From Streptomyces coeruleorubidus (GTDB lineage: Bacteria > Actinomycetota > Actinomycetes > Streptomycetales > Streptomycetaceae): DNA of 64,000 nucleotides. The position numbers were made by a program, and so were the translations under genes. The DNA is taken from positions 1,860,001 to 1,924,000 of the forward strand of contig NZ_CP023694.1 of the NCBI RefSeq assembly GCF_008705135.1, in the 5' to 3' direction. This document shows positions 1 through 6,853 of this stretch, piece by piece; position 1 is the stretch's first letter, and each line of letters starts with the position of its first letter. A model generated the notes under the pieces. The model was not told the origin of the DNA, did not search any database, and worked only from the letters and a program-made list of their open reading frames with translations.

Positions 1-138
1 CGTCATGACCAGGCCGATCGGCACGAGCGAGTACGCCGCGATACGGGTCGCCGCGAGGAAACGCTTGCGGTACGCCGTGATGGCCGCAATACCCAGGCCT
101 GCCGCGGACACGGCGGAGCAGACGGTCTCGGCAATCAT
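1..138 (-). CDS. Membrane protein, N-terminal part only
   Basis: The gene begins at an ATG read leftwards from 138 and runs off the left edge, so about 46 residues are visible (MIAETVCSAVSAAGLGIAAI...). GGAGG lies a few bases upstream, which fixes the start. The visible part is hydrophobic (AVSAAGLGIAAI, then IAAYSLVPIGLVM after a short basic stretch with YRKRF), as expected for the first one or two membrane segments of a small membrane protein. No catalytic motif is visible and I do not recognise the family. It is divergent from the DsbA-like gene that starts at 301. Confidence 0.6.
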   Translation of the reverse strand, partial: MIAETVCSAVSAAGLGIAAITAYRKRFLAATRIAAYSLVPIGLVMT

Positions 139-300
139 CCGGTCCTCCAGGCGTGGCGCGGTCGGGCAGGGCACTTCGTCCCTTCCATCCTGCACCCGCC
201 GTACCCCGGGGGGCCATGCCCCGGCCCGACATCAGGGACATCTCCGGGTCGCCTCCTCCGCAGGTGCCGGTGCGGGTGTAGGGCCTGGGAGAATGTCGGT

Positions 301-843
301 ATGAGCGACTCCTCCCCCGCCCCTGCCGCCGCCCCCGTCCTCGAGGTCTGGTGCGACCTCCAGTGCCCGGACTGCCGTACCGCGCTGGACGACCTCCGTT
401 CCCTGCGCGCCCGCTACGGCCACCGCGTGGAGCTGCGGCTGCGGCACTTCCCCCTGGAGAAGAACAAGCACGCCTTCGCCGCTGCCCAGGCCGCGGAGGA
501 GGCGTGGGAGCAGGGCCGGGGCTGGGAGTACGCCGAGGCGCTCCTGGCGCGGGTCGAGGAGCTGGGCCGTAAGGGAGAACCCTTCCTGGTCGAGCTGGCC
601 AGCGAACTGGACATGGACGCCGAGGAGTTCGACACGGCCCTGATCGACGGCCGGCACATCCTGATCGTGGACGCCGACCAGGCCGAGGGCAAGGCGATCG
701 GCGTGACCGGCACCCCGACGTACGTCATCGGCGGTGAGCGGCTCGACGGGGGCAAGAGCCAGGCGGGGCTGCGCGAGCGGATCGAGCAGATCGCGGACCG
801 GCTGCTGGCCGGGCAGGAGCAGAAGCAGGAGCAGCAGGGCTGA
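301..843 (+). CDS. DsbA-family thioredoxin-fold oxidoreductase
   Basis: A 180-residue protein with a thioredoxin-like beginning: the strand VLEVWCDLQCPDC carries a Cys pair (CPDC) typical of DsbA/FrnE-like oxidoreductases. A helical insertion follows (about residues 60-120, rich in Glu and Ala), then GVTGTPTYVIGG near residue 140 with the cis-Pro (TP) that closes the active site of this fold. No signal peptide is seen, so it probably acts in the cytoplasm, like FrnE-type relatives that handle disulfides or small-molecule isomerisation. The C-terminal tail is Gln/Glu-rich. The substrate is unknown. The gene stands alone between divergent and convergent neighbours. Confidence 0.8.
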   Translation: MSDSSPAPAAAPVLEVWCDLQCPDCRTALDDLRSLRARYGHRVELRLRHFPLEKNKHAFAAAQAAEEAWEQGRGWEYAEALLARVEELGRKGEPFLVELASELDMDAEEFDTALIDGRHILIVDADQAEGKAIGVTGTPTYVIGGERLDGGKSQAGLRERIEQIADRLLAGQEQKQEQQG

Positions 844-884
844 CCCGAAGGCCCCCGCCCCTGGCCGCCGTCCCCGCCCGGCCG

Positions 885-1709
885 CTACACCAGCGGCTTG
901 TACATCGCGTACGACTTCGTCTCGTAGCCGAGCGACGCGTAGAGCCGTTCGGCCGGGGTGTTGCCGGCGAAGACGTTGAGGCCGACGGCGCGCCTGCCCT
1001 CGACGATCGTCTGGGCCTCGGCCAGCAGCATGAGGGTGCGGCCGTGTCCCTTGCCGCGGTGGGCGGCGTGCGCCTCGACGTCGAAGACGAAGGCGCTGTC
1101 CGCGCGCAGCGCGAGCCACAGCACGCCCACCGCCGTCTCCTCGTGTTCCAGGACGCTGATGAGCATGCCGGGGGTGGCGAGGCCGTCGGGCAGCAGGGTG
1201 GCGTGGTCCCGCTCCGACTTGGCGCGGGCCTCGGCCTCCGGAACGCCCCGCTCGATCCAGCTCCGGGCGTAGCCCTCCTTGCCCGCCTCCAGCCAGGGGC
1301 CGAACTCCGCCTCCGTCATGGGCCGGGCACGGCTGCCCTCCGGCAGCTCCGGTGGGGTGTCGCCGAGTGGCTTCTCCATGCCGCGGTTGCGCACGACGTA
1401 GCCGAGCGCGGTGGCGAGCCGGAACGCCGCGGCGGCGTCGGCGGGCACGGTCGCCTCGATACGGCGGCACCCCCAGCCGCGCGCCACCTCCTCGGCGGCG
1501 AGCGCGGCCACGGTGCCCCGGCCGCGTCCGCGGTCCGGTTCGTCGATGCGCAGCTTCGTGATCCGGGCCACGGCGTCGCCGAACACGGGATGCGTGCCGA
1601 GGTGTATCGCCCCTACGGGACGGCTGTTCACGCACACCTGGTAGCGGCGCGAGCGCGTCCCGTCGGCGTTCTGCTGAAGCGGCTCGGTCGGCCGCAGGGT
1701 CGTGGTCAT
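885..1709 (-). CDS. GNAT acetyltransferase with two GNAT-like halves
   Basis: Read leftwards, the protein has 274 residues from the ATG at 1709 (MTTTLRPTEPLQQ). An upstream ATG at 1733 is possible but adds an unlikely tail. The N-terminal half (to about residue 115) contains ITKLRIDEPDRGRGRGTVAAL, a degenerate acetyl-CoA loop. The C-terminal half contains FVFDVEAHAAHRGKGHGRTLM followed by LNVFAGNTPAERLYASLGYE, the classic GNAT motif A and motif B with the Asn-aromatic pair. The second half therefore looks catalytic and the first perhaps structural. The acceptor is unknown. It is convergent with the DsbA-like gene and about 53 bp downstream of the pabB/pabC pair. Confidence 0.8.
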   Translation of the reverse strand: MTTTLRPTEPLQQNADGTRSRRYQVCVNSRPVGAIHLGTHPVFGDAVARITKLRIDEPDRGRGRGTVAALAAEEVARGWGCRRIEATVPADAAAAFRLATALGYVVRNRGMEKPLGDTPPELPEGSRARPMTEAEFGPWLEAGKEGYARSWIERGVPEAEARAKSERDHATLLPDGLATPGMLISVLEHEETAVGVLWLALRADSAFVFDVEAHAAHRGKGHGRTLMLLAEAQTIVEGRRAVGLNVFAGNTPAERLYASLGYETKSYAMYKPLV

Positions 1710-1762
1710 CAGGGGTGTTCTACCCGCAACCACGCCCCTGTTCAGCCGAATATGCGGGGCGG

Positions 1763-2584
1763 TCAGGGGTCGAGGTCGTCCCCGGACCGCTCCTCGAAGA
1801 TCCGCATGGCCTTGGCGGTCACCGGGCCGGGCGCGCCGGGCAGCTCACGGTCGTCGACCCGGTGCACGGCCTGGACGTCCCGCAGCGTGGACGTCAGGAA
1901 GATCTCATCGGCCCGATACAGCACGTCCAGCGGCAGGTCGGTCTCCCTGGCGCCGGTCCATGCGATCGCCAGCGCGCGCGTGATGCCCGCGAGGCAGCCC
2001 GAGGCGAGCGGCGGCGTGTGGATCTCGCCGTCGAGGACGACGAAGACGTTGGACCCGGTGCCCTCGCAGAGCTGTCCCACCGTGTTGCCGAACAGGGCCT
2101 CGGAAGCGCCCTGTTCGCGGGCGCGGGCGAGGGCGACGACGTTCTCGGCGTACGAGGTGGTCTTCAGGCCGGTGAGCGCGCCGCGCTCGTTGCGCGTCCA
2201 GGGGACCGTGATCACGGCGGTGGAGTCGGGGCGGCGGGTGGTCTCGCCGAGGGCGACGACGAGGGTCGGGCCGTGCTCGCCGCGGTCGGAGCCGAGCGGG
2301 CCGTGGCCGCCGGTGTAGGTGATGCGCAGGCGGCCGAGCGGCATGGGGTTGGCCTCGAGGACGGCGGCACAGGCGCGGCGCACCTCGTCGTGGTCCGGGT
2401 CGGGCAGGCCGAGGCCGCGCGCCGACCGGGTCAGCCGGTCGAGGTGCCGCGTGAGCGCGAACGGCCGGCCGTCCACGGCCTTCACGGTCTCGAAGATGCC
2501 GTCGCCCACGGTGAGCCCGTGGTCGAAGACGGAGACGCGGGCGGACTCCGTGTCCTGCAAGTCACCGTCGAGCCAGATCTTCAC
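1763..2584 (-). CDS. Aminotransferase class IV, probable aminodeoxychorismate lyase
   Basis: A 273-residue fold-type IV PLP enzyme starting at GTG 2584 (MKIWLDGDLQDTESARVSVFDHGLTVGDGIFET). The FDHG..GDGIFET stretch is the family signature, and KTTSYAENVVALARAREQGASEAL carries the PLP lysine region. Its GTGA start overlaps the stop of the upstream chorismate-binding gene by 4 bp, so translation is coupled. This pairing is the usual arrangement of PabB (makes 4-amino-4-deoxychorismate) and PabC (releases p-aminobenzoate for folate). A branched-chain or D-amino-acid aminotransferase would look alike by motif, so the lyase role rests mainly on the neighbour. Confidence 0.82.
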   Translation of the reverse strand: MKIWLDGDLQDTESARVSVFDHGLTVGDGIFETVKAVDGRPFALTRHLDRLTRSARGLGLPDPDHDEVRRACAAVLEANPMPLGRLRITYTGGHGPLGSDRGEHGPTLVVALGETTRRPDSTAVITVPWTRNERGALTGLKTTSYAENVVALARAREQGASEALFGNTVGQLCEGTGSNVFVVLDGEIHTPPLASGCLAGITRALAIAWTGARETDLPLDVLYRADEIFLTSTLRDVQAVHRVDDRELPGAPGPVTAKAMRIFEERSGDDLDP

Positions 2585-3627
2585 GTCAGGTCCTCTCCAC
2601 TCACCTCATACGCTCCCGACGCTATCGCGAGCAGCCGGGCCGCCTTCAGCTCGGTCTCCCGCCACTCCCCCTCGGGGTCGGAGCCCCATGTGATGCCGGC
2701 GCCGGTGCCGAAGCGCAGCACACCGCCGCCGGCCCGGTCGATCCAGAAGGTACGGATGCCGACGGCCAGCTCACCGACCCGCCGGTCGGCGTCGACCCAG
2801 CCGATCCCCCCGCAGTACGGCCCGCGGGGCGCCGTCTCCAGCGCGTCGATGATCCGCAGCGCGCTCGACTTGGGCGCGCCGGTGACGGAGCCGGGCGGGA
2901 AGGCGGCGGCGAGCAGCTCGGCCCAGCCGGCCCCCTCCCCCAGCTCACCGCGGACCGTCGACACGAGGTGGACCAGCCCCGGATGCTTCTCGACGGCACA
3001 CAGGTCGGGCACCGTCACACTGCCGGTGGCGCAGACCCGCCCGATGTCGTTGCGGACCAGGTCCACGATCATCACGTTCTCGGCGTAGTCCTTCTCCAGC
3101 AGGTCCGTCTCGGTGCGGCCGGTGCCCTTGATCGGCCCGGACTCGACGACGCGTCCGTCGCGCCGCAGGAACAGCTCGGGGGACGCGGTGGCGATCTCCA
3201 CGCCGTGACCGGGCAGGCGGATCGTTCCTGCATAGGGCGCCGGGTTGCCGCGGGCCAGCAGCGCGGTGAGGGCGTCCACGTCGGCGCCGGGTGCGACGGG
3301 CGCGGACAGCACCCGGCACAGGTTCGCCTGGTAGACCTCGCCGGCCGCGATGTGCTCGCGGATCCGTCGTACCGCCGCCGTGTACGCGGCGCGGTCGAGC
3401 GACGACGTCCAGTCACTCGCCGCCGGTCCCCGCCACGCGCCGGGCACGGGGGCGGGCACGGCCGCCTTCCGCACGTCCCGGAAGCGTGCGCAGGTCAGAC
3501 GGCCCTCGAAGTCGGCGCAGACCGCCCAGAAACCGCTGGACTCCAGGGCTTCGGGATCGTCGGTGACGTCGAGGAGCCCGGTGGCGACACGGTCGCCGAA
3601 GCGGGCGAGGGGAGGGAGGTCGAGCAC
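2581..3627 (-). CDS. pabB: Chorismate-binding enzyme, aminodeoxychorismate synthase component I
   Basis: The C-terminal chorismate-binding domain is complete: RIREHIAAGEVYQANLCR, ASPELFLRRDGRVVESGPIKGT, NVMIVDLVRNDIGRV and AAFPPGSVTGAPKSSALRII are the hallmarks of the TrpE/PabB/MenF family. The PIKGT motif, whose Lys forms an adduct in PabB-type enzymes, favours PabB over anthranilate synthase. I choose GTG 3627 (VLDLPPLARFGD), giving 348 residues. The open frame extends upstream, but the extra residues are unlike the family and run towards the tRNA array. A TAGACT hexamer lies 7 bp before this GTG, so the gene may be leaderless. It is coupled to the aminotransferase at 2584. Confidence 0.85.
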   Translation of the reverse strand: MLDLPPLARFGDRVATGLLDVTDDPEALESSGFWAVCADFEGRLTCARFRDVRKAAVPAPVPGAWRGPAASDWTSSLDRAAYTAAVRRIREHIAAGEVYQANLCRVLSAPVAPGADVDALTALLARGNPAPYAGTIRLPGHGVEIATASPELFLRRDGRVVESGPIKGTGRTETDLLEKDYAENVMIVDLVRNDIGRVCATGSVTVPDLCAVEKHPGLVHLVSTVRGELGEGAGWAELLAAAFPPGSVTGAPKSSALRIIDALETAPRGPYCGGIGWVDADRRVGELAVGIRTFWIDRAGGGVLRFGTGAGITWGSDPEGEWRETELKAARLLAIASGAYEVSGEDLT

Positions 3628-3736
3628 GCAGTCGAGTCTATGGCGGGTGTCCCGCGGGTGACCGGGGGATGTCCCTTCGTGAGGCACTGTGACCGGCCTG
3701 AGCAGGGGAAGCGCAGCACGCTGCACAAACGCGTTT

Positions 3737-3764
3737 TTGTGCTGGCCCGGGAATCCGCTAGAGT
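3737..3764 (+). promoter_or_regulatory. Candidate promoter of the tRNA array
   Basis: TTGTGC (3737-3742) and TAGAGT (3759-3764) are spaced 16 bp apart, about 40 bp before the first tRNA. TAGAGT fits the TANNNT form of housekeeping actinobacterial -10 elements and the -35 is a partial match. No other promoter-like pair is obvious ahead of the tRNA genes. This is inferred from sequence only. Confidence 0.4.
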
Positions 3765-3805
3765 TCAACTCGTCGCCGGGCCGCGAGAGCGGACGGAAAC
3801 GACAA

Positions 3806-3878
3806 GCGGACGTAGCTCAGTTGGTAGAGCGCAACCTTGCCAAGGTTGAGGTCGCGAGTTCGAACCTCGTCGTCCGCT
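3806..3878 (+). tRNA. tRNA-Gly (GCC)
   Basis: A 73-nt cloverleaf. The acceptor arms GCGGACG and CGTCCGC pair fully, the D-arm is AGCTCAGTTGGTAGAGC, the anticodon loop CTTGCCAAG gives GCC, and GTTCGAACC forms the T-loop. The discriminator is T3878 and no CCA is encoded. It is the first gene of the array. Confidence 0.97.
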
Positions 3879-3916
3879 CGAAGGAAGTGGGGATCTTCCC
3901 GGTTCCCTACACTCCT

Positions 3917-3987
3917 GGTGGAGTGGCCGAGAGGCGAGGCAACGGCCTGCAAAGCCGTCTACACGGGTTCAAATCCCGTCTCCACCT
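3917..3987 (+). tRNA. tRNA-Cys (GCA)
   Basis: A 71-nt tRNA with acceptor arms GGTGGAG and CTCCACC, a short D-loop, anticodon loop CTGCAAA (anticodon GCA) and T-loop GGTTCAAATCC. CCA follows directly at 3988-3990, so the 3' end is encoded. This differs from the Gly and Val genes beside it. Confidence 0.97.
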
Positions 3988-3991
3988 CCAA

Positions 3992-4063
3992 GGACGATTA
4001 GCTCAGCGGGAGAGCGCTTCCCTGACACGGAAGAGGTCACTGGTTCAATCCCAGTATCGTCCA
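3992..4063 (+). tRNA. tRNA-Val (GAC), copy 1
   Basis: A 72-nt tRNA with acceptor arms GGACGAT/ATCGTCC, anticodon loop CTGACAC (GAC) and T-loop GGTTCAATCCC. It begins two bases after the encoded CCA of tRNA-Cys, so the two must be cut from one transcript. The body matches the next two Val copies. Confidence 0.97.
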
Positions 4064-4088
4064 CTGGATCTGCTCGAAGATCCGACCC

Positions 4089-4160
4089 GCGCGATTAGCT
4101 CAGCGGGAGAGCGCTTCCCTGACACGGAAGAGGTCACTGGTTCAATCCCAGTATCGCGCA
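4089..4160 (+). tRNA. tRNA-Val (GAC), copy 2, variant acceptor stem
   Basis: The body from the D-arm to the T-arm reads the same as copies 1 and 3, but the acceptor is GCGCGAT/ATCGCGC in place of GGACGAT/ATCGTCC. Base pairs 2-71 and 3-70 have both changed with pairing kept, so the gene should be functional. Confidence 0.97.
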
Positions 4161-4203
4161 CGCAGTGCCCATGATCCGCTGCATCCAGTGGTCATGGTCC
4201 CGA

Positions 4204-4275
4204 GGACGATTAGCTCAGCGGGAGAGCGCTTCCCTGACACGGAAGAGGTCACTGGTTCAATCCCAGTATCGTCCA
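4204..4275 (+). tRNA. tRNA-Val (GAC), copy 3
   Basis: A 72-nt tRNA that matches copy 1 over its whole length, including acceptor arms GGACGAT/ATCGTCC. It is the last gene of the array and a strong hairpin follows at 4284. Confidence 0.97.
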
Positions 4276-4283
4276 CACCACAC

Positions 4284-4320
4284 CGGAGCCCCCGGCCGTA
4301 CGCATCGGCCGGGGGCTCCG
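4284..4320 (+). terminator. Terminator of the tRNA array
   Basis: A perfect 15-bp inverted repeat: CGGAGCCCCCGGCCG at 4284-4298 and its complement at 4306-4320, with a 7-nt loop. There is no long T-run, which is normal for Streptomyces terminators. It lies between the last tRNA and the end of the convergent zinc-ribbon gene, so it may serve both directions. Confidence 0.8.
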
Positions 4321-4339
4321 TCGTGTCACGGTCCTGGTG

Positions 4340-4630
4340 TCAGGACGAGAACAGCATGCGCCCGAAGCCCTTCTGCCGGTGGTGACCCTGGTGGCCATGG
4401 TGTCCGTGGCCACCGTGCGGGGCTCCCCAGGCGGGGGCCGGAGGGGCGGGGTAGGCCTGCGGGGCGGGCGGGGGCGGCGGGGCCGACTGGGACCACTGGG
4501 CTTCCAGGCGGGTCAGCGACTCCAGCTCGCCGTAGTCGAGAAAGATCCCGCGGCAGCCGCTGCACTGCTCGATCTGGACACCGTTGCGGTTGTACGTGTG
4601 CATCGGCGCACGGCACTTCGGACACTGCAT
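4340..4630 (-). CDS. TFIIB-type zinc-ribbon protein
   Basis: A 96-residue protein. The N-terminus holds two Cys pairs, MQCPKC at residues 3-6 and QCSGCRGIF near residue 23, separated by a short hairpin. This is the TFIIB-type zinc-ribbon arrangement found in small bacterial proteins. After residue 45 the chain is Pro/Ala-rich and ends in a His/Gly-rich segment (HGGHGHHGHQGHHRQ) that could bind metal. The function is unknown. No catalytic motif is seen. It sits between the tRNA terminator and an APH-like gene on the same strand, 79 bp away. Confidence 0.8.
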   Translation of the reverse strand: MQCPKCRAPMHTYNRNGVQIEQCSGCRGIFLDYGELESLTRLEAQWSQSAPPPPPAPQAYPAPPAPAWGAPHGGHGHHGHQGHHRQKGFGRMLFSS

Positions 4631-4709
4631 GGTGGTTCAACTCCTCGCCGGTCGGTCCTGCTTCATGTGTCGCCAGGACAGACTCTGTCCGGCTGTGGTC
4701 GGTTGCACC

Positions 4710-5693
4710 CTACTTCGGGTGCTCCTGCGCCAACTGCGGCGGGACGGTAGCCATTCGGTCACAGGCGTCCACGACCGACTGCTCCACCTCGTCGAGGGGG
4801 CGGCCGGCCGCGACCGCCTTGGCGACGGCCCGGGCCGCGGTCTGCACGGTGAGGGCGCGGGCGGGGACGTCCAGGGCGGGCCACGGATCGCCGTCGGCCG
4901 GGACGGCGGGGCCGCCCTCGGCGCGGTAGGCGGCGAGGAACCGGACCCATTCGCCGGGCGCGAGCAGTCCGCAGGCGTACCAGGCGGCGGGGCGGGCGAG
5001 GTCCCAGGCGGGGACGCCGACACCGAGGTCGTCCACGTCGATCAGCAGCCAGGGGCCTTCGGGGGCGGGGTGGCGTATGAGCTGGCCGAGGTGGAGGTCG
5101 CCGTGGCACAAGGTGCCGGTGTGCGGCATGGGGGCCTCGCCCCGGGCCCAGGCGGGGAGGGTGTCCCAGGCGCGCAGGACGGGGGTGGCGGCGGGGTGCG
5201 GGCCGGCGGCCCGGAGCCGGGCGACGGCCCGGGCCGCCTTGGCGGGGCCTCGCATGGTGGGCAAGCCGGGCGGGACCGGGGTGCGGTGCAGTCGCGCGAG
5301 GAGGGTGGCGGCGGCTTCCCAGGGAGCGGCGTCGGGGGTGTCCGGGTCGACGGGGATGCCGTACGGCCAGAACGTCACGAGGCGGCCGTGCAGGTCGGCG
5401 GGGGTCGGGACGAGTGGGGGCAGGAGGATGCCGGGGTGGTGGGTGGCGATGGTGAGACGGGTGGTCAGTCCGCTCGGGTCGGTGTCTTCCGGGTGGGCCT
5501 TCGCGACCGTGTCCGCGTGCCGTACGACGATGCCGTCGGGGCGGTCGGCGAGTGTGGCCGCTCCGCAGGGGCAGGTCGAGGAGCGTGCGTGGGCTGTGGC
5601 TCGGGCCTTGGCGGTGAGTTGCTGTACGAGCAGGGCGGGGGCGGGCTTCACCGGGGCGAGAGTACGCGCAGGTGGGGCCGGGAGGTAAGGCAC
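4710..5693 (-). CDS. Aminoglycoside phosphotransferase (APH)-fold kinase
   Basis: An APH/choline-kinase-like protein of about 327 residues. The catalytic loop CHGDLHLGQLI (HGD) is clear, followed by LLIDVDDLGVGVPAWDLARP, which supplies the metal-binding Asp in place of DFG. The N-terminal lobe is short, with VVRHADTVAKAH holding the probable ATP lysine. The start is uncertain. I take GTG 5693, because upstream the frame crosses a repeat and a large hairpin and reads as Arg/Pro-rich noise. GTG 5651 is an alternative. The substrate is unknown: members include antibiotic kinases and small-metabolite kinases. Confidence 0.78.
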   Translation of the reverse strand: MPYLPAPPARTLAPVKPAPALLVQQLTAKARATAHARSSTCPCGAATLADRPDGIVVRHADTVAKAHPEDTDPSGLTTRLTIATHHPGILLPPLVPTPADLHGRLVTFWPYGIPVDPDTPDAAPWEAAATLLARLHRTPVPPGLPTMRGPAKAARAVARLRAAGPHPAATPVLRAWDTLPAWARGEAPMPHTGTLCHGDLHLGQLIRHPAPEGPWLLIDVDDLGVGVPAWDLARPAAWYACGLLAPGEWVRFLAAYRAEGGPAVPADGDPWPALDVPARALTVQTAARAVAKAVAAGRPLDEVEQSVVDACDRMATVPPQLAQEHPK

Positions 5694-5750
5694 TCTTGGG
5701 ATCAGGTGCTCGGCGTCGGTGCCGGATCCGCTTGCCAGGTCCTCGGCGTT

Positions 5751-5846
5751 GCTGCCGGGGCCGGGTGGGGCCGCAACCCGGCGGTGCGGGGTGCCGCCAG
5801 CGGCTGCCGGGGCCAGGTGGGTCCGCGACCCGGCGGTGCGGCGTGC
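5751..5846. repeat. Two-copy 44-bp direct repeat
   Basis: The segments 5751-5794 and 5803-5846 are direct copies with 40 of 44 bases matching and a 52-bp period. Both begin GCTGCCGGGGCC and contain CCCGGCGGTGCGG. They lie just upstream of the likely start of the APH-like gene. The second copy runs into the large palindrome at 5835-5907. Function unknown. Confidence 0.8.
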
Positions 5847-5907
5847 GCACACAGCAATGCCGGCGCAGCTCCCCAGCTGCGCCGGCATTTGTGCCGTCCG
5901 CCGCACC
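5835..5907 (-). terminator. Large nested palindrome, probable terminator
   Basis: Three nested stems share one centre: GGTGCGGCG (5835-5843) with CGCCGCACC (5899-5907), GCACA (5847-5851) with TGTGC (5890-5894), and a perfect 15-bp inner stem (5856-5870 with 5875-5889) closing a CCCC loop. It lies 70 bp beyond the stop of the small membrane gene at 5978-6184, so it most likely ends that transcript. It is much larger than a minimal terminator. Confidence 0.7.
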
Positions 5908-5977
5908 CCCGTCCCCACGGGGTTTCATGGGTGGGATGTCCCCGCCCGGACCGCTCTTCCGGGCCTGGGGTCGCCGC

Positions 5978-6184
5978 TCAGCGCCCCAGCATCTCTCCCA
6001 CGGACGACGCCTGTGTGGCCACTGTCTCCCACCCGTCGAAGACGAGGAGGAGCAGGACCGCCAGAGGAAGGGCCATCAGCGTCGCCACCACGGGGTGGCG
6101 ACGACCCTGGCGGCGGCGGAACGCGGCGGCGTACACCTTGCGTCCCTCTTCGCGGATCAGCGTCCGCGGTGCCGTGTGGGCCAT
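5978..6184 (-). CDS. Small single-span membrane protein
   Basis: A 68-residue protein from ATG 6184 (MAHTAPRTLIREEGRKVYAA), preceded by AGGAGAGGGACC, a good ribosome-binding site. The N-terminal half is basic (FRRRQGRRH) and is followed by one membrane segment (VVATLMALPLAVLLLLVF) and a short polar tail. This suggests a membrane protein with its N-terminus in the cytoplasm. Upstream in-frame codons lack this composition and were excluded. I do not recognise a family with a known function. Confidence 0.7.
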   Translation of the reverse strand: MAHTAPRTLIREEGRKVYAAAFRRRQGRRHPVVATLMALPLAVLLLLVFDGWETVATQASSVGEMLGR

Positions 6185-6418
6185 GGTCCCTCTCCTGACC
6201 GTTCTCAGTTGTAGTCGGCAGCGGCGGGTGTCTGACCTCGGGGGACGAGTGCTGCACCCGCCGCTTGACCTCAAATCTAGGCGTGCGGCCCTCCCCGGGC
6301 GTCATGCCCTCGTACCGATTGCCGGGCCTCCCGGAGGATGAGCCGTCACCTGCGGTGTACTCCCCTGGGTGGAGACGACGGCCCAGGTCTCAGGGTCTTC
6401 CCCGAAGGGACGCCCGGC

Positions 6419-6658
6419 TCATCCCGCTTTGTCCGAGCTTTCCTCCCTCGGAATCGGCTGTTCGACCAGTGCCAGCACCCGGTTCGCCATGAAACGGGCC
6501 GTACGCACGACGGTTCCGCTCCTGGTGACTTCGCTCACTTCCACGACACCTCGACGTACCGCCGTCTCCACCCTGCGGCCCGCCCTGCTCGCCACCACCT
6601 CATACGTGCGCGTCTTGTCGCCGGCGTCCACGACTATCTCCACACGGTCACCCTTCAC
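6419..6658 (-). CDS. Conserved small protein of unknown function
   Basis: I take the start at GTG 6658 (VKGDRVEIVVDAGDKTRTYEVV), giving 79 residues, because GGAAGGGGG lies upstream and the product then begins with a compact beta-rich stretch. Alternating hydrophobic and charged residues (VEIVV, YEVV, VVEVSEV, TVVRTARFMANRVLAL) suggest a small beta-barrel. There is no signal peptide, membrane segment or Cys. It is divergent from the Ser/Thr kinase gene at 6854. Function unknown. Confidence 0.6.
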   Translation of the reverse strand: MKGDRVEIVVDAGDKTRTYEVVASRAGRRVETAVRRGVVEVSEVTRSGTVVRTARFMANRVLALVEQPIPREESSDKAG

Positions 6659-6853
6659 GGGTCCAATCCCCCTTCCGTGGCAGGCGGTTGGGGTCGTCCC
6701 TCGCGCGAACACGGCCTGTCGGCGCGCCCCCTGACCACCCTTCAAGTCTCCCACCCACCACTGACAATCCATCGCTCCGAGAGGGCGCGGCCTCTGCGCG
6801 CGGGCGGCTGTGGAAACGTAAGCTGTGGCTCGTCACAGGACCGGGCAGCGGGG

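Noticed and set aside
232-1635. Long open frame of Arg/Gly/Pro-rich composition opposite the DsbA-like and GNAT genes
   Set aside because: The codon pattern is a frame shadow of high-GC coding DNA, there is no family motif, and it lies fully across supported genes.
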